Made by a program: the position numbers and the translations under genes
Origin: Tissierella creatinophila DSM 6911
GTDB taxonomy: Bacteria; Bacillota; Clostridia; Tissierellales; Tissierellaceae
NCBI RefSeq assembly: GCF_001940565.1
Contig: NZ_LTDM01000053.1
Span: forward strand, 58,987 to 122,986
DNA length: 64,000 nucleotides
Reading direction: 5' to 3'
In this document: positions 1-8,162 of the stretch, piece after piece
Position numbering within the stretch: position 1 is the first letter of the stretch
Layout: each line of letters begins with the position of its first letter
Notes under the pieces: model-generated
Told to the model about the DNA's origin: nothing
Databases searched by the model: none
Seen by the model: only the letters and a program-made list of their open reading frames with translations

Positions 1-200
1 ATTGTACCTATAAATCCTCGCACAACTTTATATTCATTTATAGCTCCTGAATATGCTAAATCACCTGAAGCTACTAGTATACATTCATCAATGTCGCCAA
101 GCGAATTAAGAGAATTAATCATTTGCTCAAGTTTATGATTATTTAAATCTGAACCGTCTTTGCAATGTATATCCGTTAAATGTAAAAATAAAATTTTCAT
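1..200 (-). CDS. Metallophosphoesterase, N-terminal part (runs off window)
   Basis: The minus strand starting at ATG 200 reads about 66 codons beginning MKILFLHLTDIHC and continuing to VASGDLAYSG before the window edge. The TDIH and SGDL motifs are the first two metal-binding blocks of the calcineurin-like metallophosphoesterase fold (D-x-H then G-D). Only the N-terminus is visible, so the substrate cannot be stated. The nearest ribosome-site-like GGGAG is about 14 bases upstream of the ATG, longer than usual, so the start is uncertain. It is on the same strand as the recombinases that follow and may be the host gene flanking the element, or the gene next to which the element inserted. That placement is inference. 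Confidence 0.75.
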   Translation of the reverse strand, partial: MKILFLHLTDIHCKDGSDLNNHKLEQMINSLNSLGDIDECILVASGDLAYSGAINEYKVVRGFIGT

Positions 201-454
201 ATGACTAGATTTCAACTCCCTATAAATATTAATGACTATGGTTTGAAATAGCCATACTTCAATTTTATATCATACTCTATCTTTTCTCAACCTAAAAACC
301 CATTATCCTCCAAATATATAGATTATTCTGTCGACTTATTTCTACAAAATATGCCAACATCAAAACCCTCAGTCTTATCTAAGAACTTTAATCTTGGTAT
401 ATTATGACCATTGGAGCAGTAACTTTTCTTTAATTCGTTACTACTCTTTATCAT

Positions 455-2107
455 TTAGTCATAGTAGTCCACCATCTGTTCCATCACTATTCCTGATTCA
501 AATTGTATCTCTAGTCTTTCCCTTCGATTGACTCTAATAGTATTAATTAATCTTCTTACTAGGTCTTCATCAAATTCCCTTACCTGGGGTCTTACTGTCT
601 TTATGGTGCTTTCCATTTCATCTAGTCGTTCTTCATATCTTTCAGCTTGTTTTTTCTCTTGTACGAGCCTTAATTTTTCCTCTTTAAGCTGATTTATCTC
701 TTCTGATATCCTTTTATACTCATCATCAAAGTCTTCTGCTACAGCTCCTAGCTTTGCATTTTCTTCTATTAGTTCTAGCATCTCTTTTTGAAGTAATTCT
801 ATATCTTTATCATATTCTGTAGGTATTTCTTTTATTGAATATCCACCAATTACCCTTATAACATTCTCTCTAAATGCTCCTATAAAATCTCCTGTATCTT
901 CTACAACACTGTTTATGGCTTTCATTATAGCATCATGTAATAATTCTTCTTTAAGGGTTGGTGAGTGTTTACAGTTTGATTTCGTTCCATTCTTTAGTCT
1001 GTTTTCACATCTCCATACTGCATATTTTTGTCCATATTTTGACCATACTTGTCTTCTATAGGGATGTCCACATTCCTCACATATTAAGATTTCAGTTAAT
1101 GCGTATTTTGAACTGTATTTACTTCTTTCTTTTTTTATTTTATTAGTCTTTCTTGTAACTGCTGATTTATTAAGACTGGATCTTCTAGCTCTCTCTTCCT
1201 GTGCTTTATAAAATAATTCCTTTGGTATAATTGCTTCATGATTATCTTCTATATAATATTGAGGTACTATACCATCATTCTTTACTCTTTTTTTAGTTAG
1301 GAAATCTACTGTATAGGTTTTCTGTAGTAGGGCATCCCCCATGTATTTTTCGTTTACTAACATTCTACTTATTACACTAGTATTCCACTTATCCTTTCCA
1401 GTAACTGTCTTTATTTTATCTTCTTCCAAAGATCTTGTTATCTGCACTAGACTACTTCCTTCTAGGTACATTCTAAATATCCTTCTTACTATTTCTGCTT
1501 CTTCTGGTTCTATAGCTAGATTTCCTTTGTCATCCTTAGTGTAGCCCATAAACTTTTTATGATTTACTGATATTATTCCATTTTCAAATCTTCTAGTAAT
1601 TCCCCATTTAGTATTTTCACTTAAGTTTCTACTTTCTTCTTGTGCCTGGCTGCTTAGTATGGTTATTAGTAGTTCTCCTGAGCCATCTAGGGTGTTTATA
1701 TTTTCCTTCTCGAATAATATTGCTATATTCTTATCTTTTAACTTCCTTATTGTTTGGAGAGAGTCTACAGTATTTCTAGCAAATCTGCTGACTGATTTTG
1801 TTAAAACCATATCTATTTTCCCTGCCATACAGTCATCAATCATAGCATTAAAATCATCTCTCTTTTTAGTATTAGTTGCTGACTTACCATCATCTGCATA
1901 TATACCAGCACTTTTCCAGTTTAAATTATCTTGTATCTTTTCCGTGTAGTAAGCTACTTGGGCTTCATAGCTACCTTCTTGTGCTTCTAGGGTAGTACTT
2001 ACTCTACAGTAGGCAGCCACTCTTAGTTCCTTATGTTCAGGCCTTATTCTACTATCATGAATAATCTTTGGTGGTATAATTGCTACATTTTTCTTTACTG
2101 CTCTCAA
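455..2107 (-). CDS. Large serine recombinase 1
   Basis: A 550-aa site-specific recombinase of the large serine family, expected to integrate or excise the element. The N-terminal resolvase domain shows AYCRVST with catalytic Ser37, and TKSVSRFARNTVDS of the active-site region near residue 105. A recombinase domain follows, then a zinc-ribbon with a CEECG knuckle and a later Cys pair, then a long charged coiled coil (about 430-500) typical of the family. Start is TTG at 2107, 7 bases after AAAGGAGG. It is the last of three tandem recombinase genes read in the minus direction, 20 bases after the middle gene. Triplets of this kind are known from Gram-positive ICEs. All motifs look intact. Confidence 0.93.
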   Translation of the reverse strand: MRAVKKNVAIIPPKIIHDSRIRPEHKELRVAAYCRVSTTLEAQEGSYEAQVAYYTEKIQDNLNWKSAGIYADDGKSATNTKKRDDFNAMIDDCMAGKIDMVLTKSVSRFARNTVDSLQTIRKLKDKNIAILFEKENINTLDGSGELLITILSSQAQEESRNLSENTKWGITRRFENGIISVNHKKFMGYTKDDKGNLAIEPEEAEIVRRIFRMYLEGSSLVQITRSLEEDKIKTVTGKDKWNTSVISRMLVNEKYMGDALLQKTYTVDFLTKKRVKNDGIVPQYYIEDNHEAIIPKELFYKAQEERARRSSLNKSAVTRKTNKIKKERSKYSSKYALTEILICEECGHPYRRQVWSKYGQKYAVWRCENRLKNGTKSNCKHSPTLKEELLHDAIMKAINSVVEDTGDFIGAFRENVIRVIGGYSIKEIPTEYDKDIELLQKEMLELIEENAKLGAVAEDFDDEYKRISEEINQLKEEKLRLVQEKKQAERYEERLDEMESTIKTVRPQVREFDEDLVRRLINTIRVNRRERLEIQFESGIVMEQMVDYYD

Positions 2108-2127
2108 AATTCTTCCTCCTTTCCACT

Positions 2128-3033
2128 TTATTTATATTCCTCTTCCATGGTAATTCCATTTATCAATTTTACTTCTATCTTTCCATCTTTATATATGATC
2201 ATTTTCTTTATAATCCTTTTAAATAAATCTTCATCAAATTCTATTAGTTTCTCTTTATCTCTTAATCCTTCTTTTATCTTTTTAGTGTTATAATCGTAAT
2301 CATCTATTTTAGAAATATCATAATAAGCCTTTGCTCTTTGAAATACTAGACTTGCTAATTCTTTAGATGAGTACATTCCCTTCTCTTCTAATTCTTTAAT
2401 TCTTTCTTCTATAACTCTAATCTCCATATTAAATTTAGGAGTTTTTTCTTTTTTTCCCCTATCCAGCATCCACATTCTTGATAGCAGGGTATTGGTTCCT
2501 GATATAAACATATCTTCTATATCCTCTTGGTCTAGGATTAAGCTTTTACATTTCATTTTCCTCTGATAAGAATGATTATTGCATTTCCATTTAACTTCTT
2601 CTTCAGGTTTACCTCCATTAGTGATGTACTGACGATAATATTCTCCACAATCTCCACATATTAATTTATCTATAAATATGCTTTCCTTTTTTCTGTTATT
2701 AATTTTATGAGTCCTAGAATATTGCTTACCCCTTAATTTTCTTTGTCTTTGTACTGCTTGGAAGGTTTCTTCATCTATAATTTGTGCGTATATTTCATCT
2801 CCCAAGTATTTAGTATTTTCTAATATTCTTCCAATAGATCCATGATTCCAGCTAGGTTTATTATTTGCATTAGGAAATCCCTTATCCGTTAAATCCTCAG
2901 CTATTTTCCGTATAGATGACCCCTTCATATAAACATTAAATATCTCTTTTATTACTTCTGATTTCTTAATATCTATTTCTATCTTTCCATTTGCTAGGAT
3001 ATAGCCTAGTGGCATATGTCTTTGCCTTTGCAT
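2128..3033 (-). CDS. Serine recombinase lacking catalytic domain
   Basis: A 301-aa protein that starts directly in the recombinase domain (LGYILANGK) and carries the zinc ribbon (LICGDCGEYYRQY plus a later CNNH and CKSL), but has no N-terminal resolvase domain and therefore no catalytic serine. The ATG at 3033 has GAGGTG six bases upstream; a GTG nine bases earlier lies inside that ribosome site. It follows recombinase 3 with only about ten bases between, so the two are co-translated. Its intact frame argues for a role as a DNA-binding partner or directionality factor for its catalytic neighbours rather than debris. That role is inference from family arrangement. Confidence 0.85.
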   Translation of the reverse strand: MQRQRHMPLGYILANGKIEIDIKKSEVIKEIFNVYMKGSSIRKIAEDLTDKGFPNANNKPSWNHGSIGRILENTKYLGDEIYAQIIDEETFQAVQRQRKLRGKQYSRTHKINNRKKESIFIDKLICGDCGEYYRQYITNGGKPEEEVKWKCNNHSYQRKMKCKSLILDQEDIEDMFISGTNTLLSRMWMLDRGKKEKTPKFNMEIRVIEERIKELEEKGMYSSKELASLVFQRAKAYYDISKIDDYDYNTKKIKEGLRDKEKLIEFDEDLFKRIIKKMIIYKDGKIEVKLINGITMEEEYK

Positions 3034-3043
3034 ATTTTCCACC

Positions 3044-4642
3044 TCACTTTCCTACATATTCTGTCAGCTCTAATGTATTAATAAGTCTGAAGGTAATCTC
3101 CTTATTTTTACCTATAATTATTTTATCTACTATATGGATAAATAGATTTTCATTGTAGTCTTCTATAATTTCTGGATTGTTTTCTATAATATCCAGTATC
3201 ATTAAAGTACCTTCAATTTCCTTTTCAAATCCATTGTTATCTAGCATTTGATTTCTCTTTTTCTTAGTAGCTGTTATTTCTATATTAAGAGCATTTTGTC
3301 TCTCTATAAAAATAGCAGGGTCTATATACCCTTTCGAAACTACTCTACTTAGGACAAGACCCTGCTCTGTTAATTCCATTATTCTATTGTTTAAGTCTTT
3401 AATTTCGTCTTCCTGGACCTCATCTATCCTTAAGTTTCTTAAAGACTCTAGAAGTGGTACTAATATTTCCTTATAATTACTTATTAGCTTGTTCCACATT
3501 GTAATAAAGGCCTCTCTTATTACATCTTCTTTTATCGCCTTCATACTGCATTTACTAACATCCCTTATATGTTGAATGCATGACCATTGGACTGTTTCAT
3601 AGGATTTCCCTATATAAATCTTTTGTCTTCTAAATGTTCCTCCACATTCACTGCAGATAATATTACTAGAAAATTCATATTTATTTAAATTCTTTCCACT
3701 GTCATCTATCCCTATCTGATTTCTTCTATATTCAAAGATTTCACCAACCAGCTTTGCTTCTTCTTTTGTAATAATAGGTTCATGATTATCCTCAATAAAA
3801 TACCGAGCTTTTTCCCCCTGATTCCTTTTTCTTTGGAAGGGAAGTACCTCGGTTGTATATGTCTTTTGTAATAATAGATTTCCTTCATAAATGGGATTTT
3901 GTAAAATATCTTTTACTGCAGTATCTGTCCATTCATTTGCTGATCTTATGGTTGGAATATTGTCATGATTTAAACCCTTGGCAATTAGATATGATCCTTT
4001 ACCATTTAGGTATTCTTTAAAAATTCTTCGAACTACCTTAGCCTCATCCACTTTTATGATTAATTCCCCATATTCATCATTAATATATCCATAGGCTGGT
4101 GTACTAATTTTAAATGTACCTTTTGCGAATTGATCTCTAAATGCCCATTTAATATTTGTAGATATGCTTTCTGATTCACCTTGTGCTAAGGAACTTAATA
4201 TGGTTAATAGCATTTCACTCTTTTCAGATAAGGTATTAATATTTTCTTTTTCAAAATATACTCCAATTCCTAGTAGCTTTAACTTTCTTATTACTTCTAT
4301 ACTGTCCACCGTGTTCCTTGCAAACCTTGTTACTGATTTGGTAATTATCATATCAATCTTACCAGCTTCACAGTCTTTTATCATTTGAGTAAATTCATCT
4401 CTTCTTTTTATCTGTGTACCACTTTTAGCTTCATCTGAATATATTCCAACATATTCCCAGTCATCCCTTTTCCCTATAAATCCCTTGTAATATTCAACTT
4501 GTGCATGAAAGGATCCTTGCTGATCTATGGAATCTGTACTTACCCTTGCATAGGCACATACTCTTTTCTTTGGCTGCAATTCTAATATTACCCTTTGTCT
4601 TACAGGCTCTATTTTCCTTACTTTCTTTACTTTGTTTTTCAT
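3044..4642 (-). CDS. Large serine recombinase 3
   Basis: A 532-aa large serine recombinase. AYARVST places the catalytic serine at residue 35; TKSVTRFARNTVDS follows near residue 103. The zinc ribbon carries ICSECGGTFRRQ and a second pair (WSCIQH, KCSM), followed by a coiled-coil stretch around 410-480. AAAGGAGG lies 9 bases before ATG 4642. It is the promoter-proximal gene of the recombinase triplet and shares the general plan, but not close sequence, with the 455-2107 gene, which suggests two different catalytic partners rather than a recent duplication. Confidence 0.93.
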   Translation of the reverse strand: MKNKVKKVRKIEPVRQRVILELQPKKRVCAYARVSTDSIDQQGSFHAQVEYYKGFIGKRDDWEYVGIYSDEAKSGTQIKRRDEFTQMIKDCEAGKIDMIITKSVTRFARNTVDSIEVIRKLKLLGIGVYFEKENINTLSEKSEMLLTILSSLAQGESESISTNIKWAFRDQFAKGTFKISTPAYGYINDEYGELIIKVDEAKVVRRIFKEYLNGKGSYLIAKGLNHDNIPTIRSANEWTDTAVKDILQNPIYEGNLLLQKTYTTEVLPFQRKRNQGEKARYFIEDNHEPIITKEEAKLVGEIFEYRRNQIGIDDSGKNLNKYEFSSNIICSECGGTFRRQKIYIGKSYETVQWSCIQHIRDVSKCSMKAIKEDVIREAFITMWNKLISNYKEILVPLLESLRNLRIDEVQEDEIKDLNNRIMELTEQGLVLSRVVSKGYIDPAIFIERQNALNIEITATKKKRNQMLDNNGFEKEIEGTLMILDIIENNPEIIEDYNENLFIHIVDKIIIGKNKEITFRLINTLELTEYVGK

Positions 4643-4723
4643 AGGTTTTACCTCCTTTCTCCATATATTTACCTCTTGTTAGCAACATACACTACCACAA
4701 GCTTTCATCAATATCTAGTCTTA

Positions 4724-4885
4724 TTACACATATACTTCCGACAATTCTGGAGAAAAACTCTGATGATTTAATTCATCTATTTTTGCAAATTCTTCTTCAT
4801 TTATAATCCCTCTATTTAATAGTATATTAAGTAGTTTTAAAGACATTTTATATTCTATTTCATTCAGTGTTTGCTCTTTGGTCAT
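4724..4885 (-). CDS. Small SHOCT-like protein
   Basis: A 53-aa ORF, MTKEQTLNEIEYK onward, with GGAGG seven bases before its ATG and a double stop (TAA TAA). Residues 15-40 read KLLNILLNRGIINEEEFAKI, which matches the SHOCT pattern (hydrophobic helix, R/K-G-I-I-x-E-E-E-F). SHOCT domains are short oligomerisation helices of unknown wider role. It sits immediately before the recombinase triplet in the same orientation, 81 bases from ATG 4642, and is probably co-transcribed with it. Function is unknown. Confidence 0.75.
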   Translation of the reverse strand: MTKEQTLNEIEYKMSLKLLNILLNRGIINEEEFAKIDELNHQSFSPELSEVYV

Positions 4886-4945
4886 GACTTTTTCCTCCAT
4901 TCTATGTAATTTATATTTTTAAATAATTTAAATATCTTAATATCA

Positions 4946-5006
4946 CAAAAATAGAGACCACCTTATTTGTAAAAAACATATTACTTTGTCTTAAATAGGT
5001 GATCTC
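4946..5006 (-). terminator. Terminator of the leader/sORF unit
   Basis: Arms at 4954-4968 and 4993-5006 pair as GAGA, CACCT and ATTT blocks with one mismatch and one bulge. On the minus strand the hairpin is followed by TATTTTT. It lies just after the stop of the 36-aa ORF at 5037, so it would end that short transcript before the SHOCT gene. Confidence 0.55.
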
Positions 5007-5036
5007 CATTGCTTCTAATATTAAAATTATTAGATT

Positions 5037-5147
5037 TTAAAAGTTTGTGTTGCATTTAGACACTACTATCCCCAACACAGAAAGCCTTGTAAAAGGCTTA
5101 TAGGGCGATTTTATAAACTGAAGCTGGTTATTCTTCATCATAGGCAT
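5037..5147 (-). CDS. 36-aa ORF with structured leader
   Basis: The ORF reads MPMMKNNQLQFIKSPYKP and continues through SVLGIVVSKCN to a stop. GGAGG lies 5 bases before the first ATG and about 10 to 13 before the third and fourth codon ATGs, so the true start may be the MMKNN or MKNNQ methionine. No family is recognised. An AAGCC..GGCTT hairpin lies inside the coding region. It is bounded by its own promoter candidate (5387-5414) and terminator (4954-5006), which argues that it is a dedicated transcript. A translated regulator peptide or a purely RNA element are both possible. Confidence 0.5.
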   Translation of the reverse strand: MPMMKNNQLQFIKSPYKPFTRLSVLGIVVSKCNTNF

Positions 5148-5398
5148 TTCACCTCCACCGGGATCTCCGCTGGCTGCCCCCATTGGGATATCTGTGGCTA
5201 GGCAGAAGTATCATTATAGGCTGATAAGATTATGGCGAACAATCTACCATGGATTGTTTTTAGGAACAGATGGGGACCGCTCTTCACCTTAAAAGGCCGA
5301 CTTTTATATAAAAGTATATTTTATACAGGTGGTCTTGGCGCATCTTCCTTTGTCGCTTTTCCGTCTCTGGCTTATCAGTTAAAGTATTTATAAAATCG
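5148..5398 (-). ncRNA. Structured leader RNA candidate
   Basis: This gene-free stretch is visibly richer in G and C than its surroundings. Perfect complementary arms: CTGATAAG at 5371-5378 (minus) with CTTATCAG at 5221-5228 enclosing about 150 bases; AACAATC/GATTGTT at 5238-5244 and 5252-5258; a CTGCC/GGCAG plus CCC/GGG stem around 5171-5203. A 12-bp arm pair joins 5387-5398 with 5106-5117 inside the sORF, although its upstream arm overlaps the -10 candidate and may not be transcribed. CCACCT near 5327-5332 could pair either with AAGGTG nearby or with the sORF ribosome site, allowing a switch. No known Rfam family was recognised. Confidence 0.45.
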
Positions 5399-5414
5399 GA
5401 TATTTAGTTTTCAA
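5387..5414 (-). promoter_or_regulatory. SigA-type promoter of leader/sORF unit
   Basis: On the minus strand TTGAAA (5409-5414) and TATAAA (5387-5392) are separated by 16 bases. It follows the terminator of the sigma-factor gene and precedes the structured leader, giving a transcript of about 430 bases. Confidence 0.45.
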
Positions 5415-5440
5415 TGTTCATATCTTTCTTGTTTTAAAAT

Positions 5441-5476
5441 AAAAAACAGAGAAGAGAAATATATCCCTTCATCTGT
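5441..5476 (-). terminator. Terminator after element sigma gene
   Basis: ACAGA (5446-5450) and GAAG (5451-5454) pair with CTTC (5467-5470) and TCTGT (5472-5476). The minus-strand hairpin runs into TTTTTT, 36 bases after the stop of the sigma-like gene. Confidence 0.65.
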
Positions 5477-5511
5477 TTCCACATTTGAACCCCATTTTAC
5501 GAAGTCTAAAT

Positions 5512-5976
5512 TTAAAACTTTTTTAAATTATTTTCTAGTTTCTTTTTTCCAATGTCTAAACTGTACTGAACTGCACGTATAGAACAGTTTTCCATTTTTG
5601 CAATTTCTTTTAGTGAAAATCCGTAATCATAATATAAAAGCAATCTTTTTCTTTGAACATCAGGTAATTCCCCTATAGCCTGCCAGAATAATTTCTTCAT
5701 TTCCTTTTCCAATATAAGTTCTTCTATTCCTTTTGGCCTTTTAAAGGATCTTTTAATTAATGTTTCATCTGTAAGCTCTGAGTGTTCTAAATTTCTTTCA
5801 TCTAAACGTGTAAGATTTCTATCTGTTTTATTTAATTCAAATAAAGCAGAATAAATATCTTCATTAATTTCTAATCTTTGAAACTCTCCATATCCATCTG
5901 TAAATGAGACAAAGTACTTGTCCTTATTTTTCCCTGTAATTATTTCTAAACTATAATCATTCATAAAATTTGCCAT
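5512..5976 (-). CDS. Element-encoded sigma-70-like factor
   Basis: A protein of about 154 aa whose C-terminal half, from ELPDVQRKRLLLYYDYGFS through LKEIAKMENCSIRAVQ, is a sigma-70 region 4 helix-turn-helix. The N-terminal half has no clear region 2, as in the short sigma factors of conjugative elements. ATG 5976 is chosen because GGAGG lies 7 bases upstream; the in-frame ATG at 5982 is one base from that site and cannot be used. A run of 12 or more A residues precedes the ribosome site. It probably directs or tunes expression of element genes; target promoters are unknown. Confidence 0.8.
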   Translation of the reverse strand: MANFMNDYSLEIITGKNKDKYFVSFTDGYGEFQRLEINEDIYSALFELNKTDRNLTRLDERNLEHSELTDETLIKRSFKRPKGIEELILEKEMKKLFWQAIGELPDVQRKRLLLYYDYGFSLKEIAKMENCSIRAVQYSLDIGKKKLENNLKKF

Positions 5977-6086
5977 TTCCATTCCTCCAATTTTTTTTTT
6001 TTGTTTTTAGAAAAAAATTAGAGTCATGGATATCTGGCTATATAAGTTTCCCAACGTTTCATACTGCCCTCCTAATTTTGGGCAAT

Positions 6087-6122
6087 AAAAAAGCCGAGAA
6101 TAACATAATCGTTATTCTCGGC
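6087..6122 (-). terminator. Strong bidirectional terminator
   Basis: A perfect 12-bp stem, GCCGAGAATAAC at 6093-6104 with its complement at 6111-6122 and a 6-base loop. On the minus strand it is followed by TTTTTT (6087-6092), on the plus strand by TCTTTTA. It closes the 6324-6884 transcript before the sigma gene. Confidence 0.9.
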
Positions 6123-6291
6123 TCTTTTATATGCCGTATTATTGGAAAAGGGCATAAATATAGCCCTGGCAAATTTTTATGTGCCAAGGCTTATTAATTC
6201 TTATTTAATTTATGCCATACTCTTCCATAATACTTAGTATAGGCTAGTCCATATCCAAAGTCAGTACGGAGTTAGTATGTATTTAGTATGC

Positions 6292-6324
6292 AATTAGTCC
6301 ACAGTTTGTCCACAGTTTGTCCAC
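6292..6324. repeat. Three 11-bp tandem repeats
   Basis: Units at 6292-6302, 6303-6313 and 6314-6324 read, on the minus strand, GTGGACAAACT, GTGGACAAACT and GTGGACTAATT. They begin at the stop codon of the 6324 gene. TTAGTAT-like repeats continue down to about 6230. The 5977-6323 interval otherwise holds only the terminator at 6093-6122. The repeats could be protein-binding iterons. Confidence 0.6.
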
Positions 6325-6884
6325 TAGTAAAAGAAATCATTTATTGGTAATACCTCTTCAATGTCACCTTCAAATATTTGTCCGAATCTTGGTAGTGCAT
6401 ATCCCCATAATGCTATTCCAAATAGTTTTACTGCCTCTTTTTTCTTTAAATAATAATTAGATCTTTCCATACCTAATGCTTCAAGCATTTCTCCTTCTAC
6501 CATAGGATAAGCTGTTACATAAGATTTGGACAAAATCTCATGATAGAGTTTCCCATTATCATGATACTCATATACCTTTAACATTGCTGTATCTATTAAA
6601 TCTATCATCCATTTAGTCTCGAATATCCCTGATATCTTATCCATAAAATCTTCTTTTCTTTCTGTTGGTGCAAAATCATTTAAATAAGTAAGTGCTACAG
6701 CTAAATCATTACTATAATATGATTCACATACTTCTCTAACATTATCTACTTCCTTCAAAGATGCCCATACCACATCCCTATAAATTGTTAGTAACAATTT
6801 TGTCTTCCTAAAGACTTGTTCTTCATTAAGCTGCATGTTTTCATACATCCTTGAAATATTTTTCATCATCCTAGTTTTTCTCAT
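6324..6884 (-). CDS. Conserved ICE protein, possible ArpU-like regulator
   Basis: A 186-aa basic protein. The C-terminal part (about 125-175: GEMLEALGMERSNYYLKKK, then EAVKLFGIALWGYALPRFG) resembles the HTH end of phage ArpU/sigma-like late regulators, but the match is only by pattern. No catalytic motif or membrane segment is seen. GGAAGGG precedes ATG 6884. It is transcribed away from the XRE repressor gene, with three operators in the shared intergenic region, so it is probably the promoter-proximal gene under that repressor's control. Confidence 0.6.
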   Translation of the reverse strand: MRKTRMMKNISRMYENMQLNEEQVFRKTKLLLTIYRDVVWASLKEVDNVREVCESYYSNDLAVALTYLNDFAPTERKEDFMDKISGIFETKWMIDLIDTAMLKVYEYHDNGKLYHEILSKSYVTAYPMVEGEMLEALGMERSNYYLKKKEAVKLFGIALWGYALPRFGQIFEGDIEEVLPINDFFY

Positions 6885-6975
6885 TATCCCTTCCCCCTAT
6901 AACAAATTCCATTGCAATTGGCCTTATCTGCATACTATATATTTCTTGACAGGATATGCAATATGAAGTAAGATA

Positions 6976-7065
6976 TATGCAAGTAAGTTGCGTTGTATAA
7001 ATTATATGCAATCAAGTTGCTTTTGTCAATATATAAAACAAATGTTTATGCAATTATATTGCATA
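6976..7065. promoter_or_regulatory. Three operator dyads for the XRE repressor
   Basis: Three copies of TATGCAA-n5/6-TTGC: 6976-6993, 7005-7022 and 7047-7065. The last is a near-perfect palindrome (TATGCAA..TTGCATA). Their position between the divergent genes at 6884 and 7093 is typical of a Cro/CI- or ImmR-type operator set. Confidence 0.8.
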
Positions 7066-7092
7066 TTCAAAATCTTATTAAGGAGGATGACT

Positions 7093-7506
7093 ATGAAATT
7101 CGGTGAAAAACTCCGTGACCTTCGCCAAGAAAGCGGATTAACCCAAGCTGAATTAGCTGAAAAGGCAGGTATCTCTTTAAGAACTATTTCTTATTATGAG
7201 AGTGGTACCACCTATCCTAAAAATAGAAATGTATATAAAACTCTTGCCGATATATTAAATGTGGATGCAAATTATCTAAGAAATGAAGGCAATGAATTTA
7301 TAACATTGGCTAAACAAAAGTATGGTTATCGTGGTGCAAAACAAGCAGAAGAAATTGTAGCAGAAGTTACAGGCTTATTTGCTGGTGGTGAATTATCGGA
7401 AGAAGACAAAGATGAAGTTATGCAAGCACTACAACAGGCTTATTGGGATGCAAAGGAAGAAAATAAAAAGTACACTCCTATTAAATATAAAAAAGACAGC
7501 GATTAA
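7093..7506 (+). CDS. XRE-family repressor (ImmR-like)
   Basis: A 137-aa protein with an N-terminal XRE helix-turn-helix: FGEKLRDLRQESGLTQAEL then AEKAGISLRTISYYESG, residues about 2-40. The ATG at 7093 is chosen because AAGGAGG lies 7 bases upstream; the open frame extends further but runs through the operators. The C-terminal part is an oligomerisation or protease-sensing region. It is followed 67 bases later by an ImmA-like protease gene, the known immunity-repressor and anti-repressor arrangement of ICEBs1-type elements. A decayed second copy of the C-terminal half lies at 22370-22586. Confidence 0.88.
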   Translation: MKFGEKLRDLRQESGLTQAELAEKAGISLRTISYYESGTTYPKNRNVYKTLADILNVDANYLRNEGNEFITLAKQKYGYRGAKQAEEIVAEVTGLFAGGELSEEDKDEVMQALQQAYWDAKEENKKYTPIKYKKDSD

Positions 7507-7573
7507 TATTAATCAATGGGTAATCATTTAGTAGAACAAACAAGGAGTAGGCTTCTTTTTGGGAGGTGCTATT

Positions 7574-8101
7574 TTGGTTGACTCTTATGAAATATTTAAT
7601 AAAGCGAATAGTATAATAAAGAAATTAGGAACTAGGGATCCTTTTGTCATTGCAGATGAACTTGGTATTAAAGTTTATTTTAATGAATTTAAGGATTTAT
7701 TAGGTATGTACAGAATTATCCTAAGACAAAGATCCGTTTTCTTAAATAGTAATCTTGATCATCACTGGCGACAAATGGTTTTGGCTCATGAAATTGGTCA
7801 TGATATATATCATAGACATTTAGGGGAAAGTGGACTTAAGGAATTTACACTTTTTAAGTCTATAAATAATACAGAGTATACTGCAAATACCTTCGCTGCA
7901 CATCTCCTTTTGGATAATGATTCAGTTCTTGAATATGCAAAGGAAGGCTTTGATCCATCCCAAATTGCCAGTATATTAAATACGGAAACTAATCTTGTGC
8001 TTATTAAAATTTGTGAAATGAATAGAATGGGATATGACTTCAAGATTCCGTTCCAACCTGAAAAGAACTTTTTACGGAATATAAAAGTAACAAACTCCTA
8101 G
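7574..8101 (+). CDS. ImmA/IrrE-type metalloprotease (anti-repressor)
   Basis: A protein of about 175 aa with the zinc-protease motif HEIGH (H72, E73, H76) and a downstream EYTANTFAAHLL block supplying the third ligand glutamate. The TTG at 7574 is preferred, since GGAGGT lies 6 bases before it; the upstream TTG at 7559 has its own codons inside that ribosome site. By family analogy it cleaves the XRE repressor of the preceding gene and induces the element. A palindromic terminator begins inside its last codons. Confidence 0.88.
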   Translation: MVDSYEIFNKANSIIKKLGTRDPFVIADELGIKVYFNEFKDLLGMYRIILRQRSVFLNSNLDHHWRQMVLAHEIGHDIYHRHLGESGLKEFTLFKSINNTEYTANTFAAHLLLDNDSVLEYAKEGFDPSQIASILNTETNLVLIKICEMNRMGYDFKIPFQPEKNFLRNIKVTNS

Positions 8102-8133
8102 AAAATATAATATTTTCTAGGAGTTTGTCTTTT
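8090..8133. terminator. Bidirectional terminator between convergent genes
   Basis: A perfect 18-bp stem (8090-8107 with 8111-8128) with a 3-base loop, followed by CTTTT on the plus strand. It overlaps the stop codon of the ImmA-like gene and separates it from the convergent PIN-like gene ending at 8163. Confidence 0.9.
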
Positions 8134-8162
8134 AAATATATATATTTAAATTAACTTCTAAT

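Noticed and set aside
5387..5398. 12-bp arm as certain RNA closing stem
   Set aside because: It overlaps the -10 candidate, so it may lie upstream of the transcript; kept only as a possibility.
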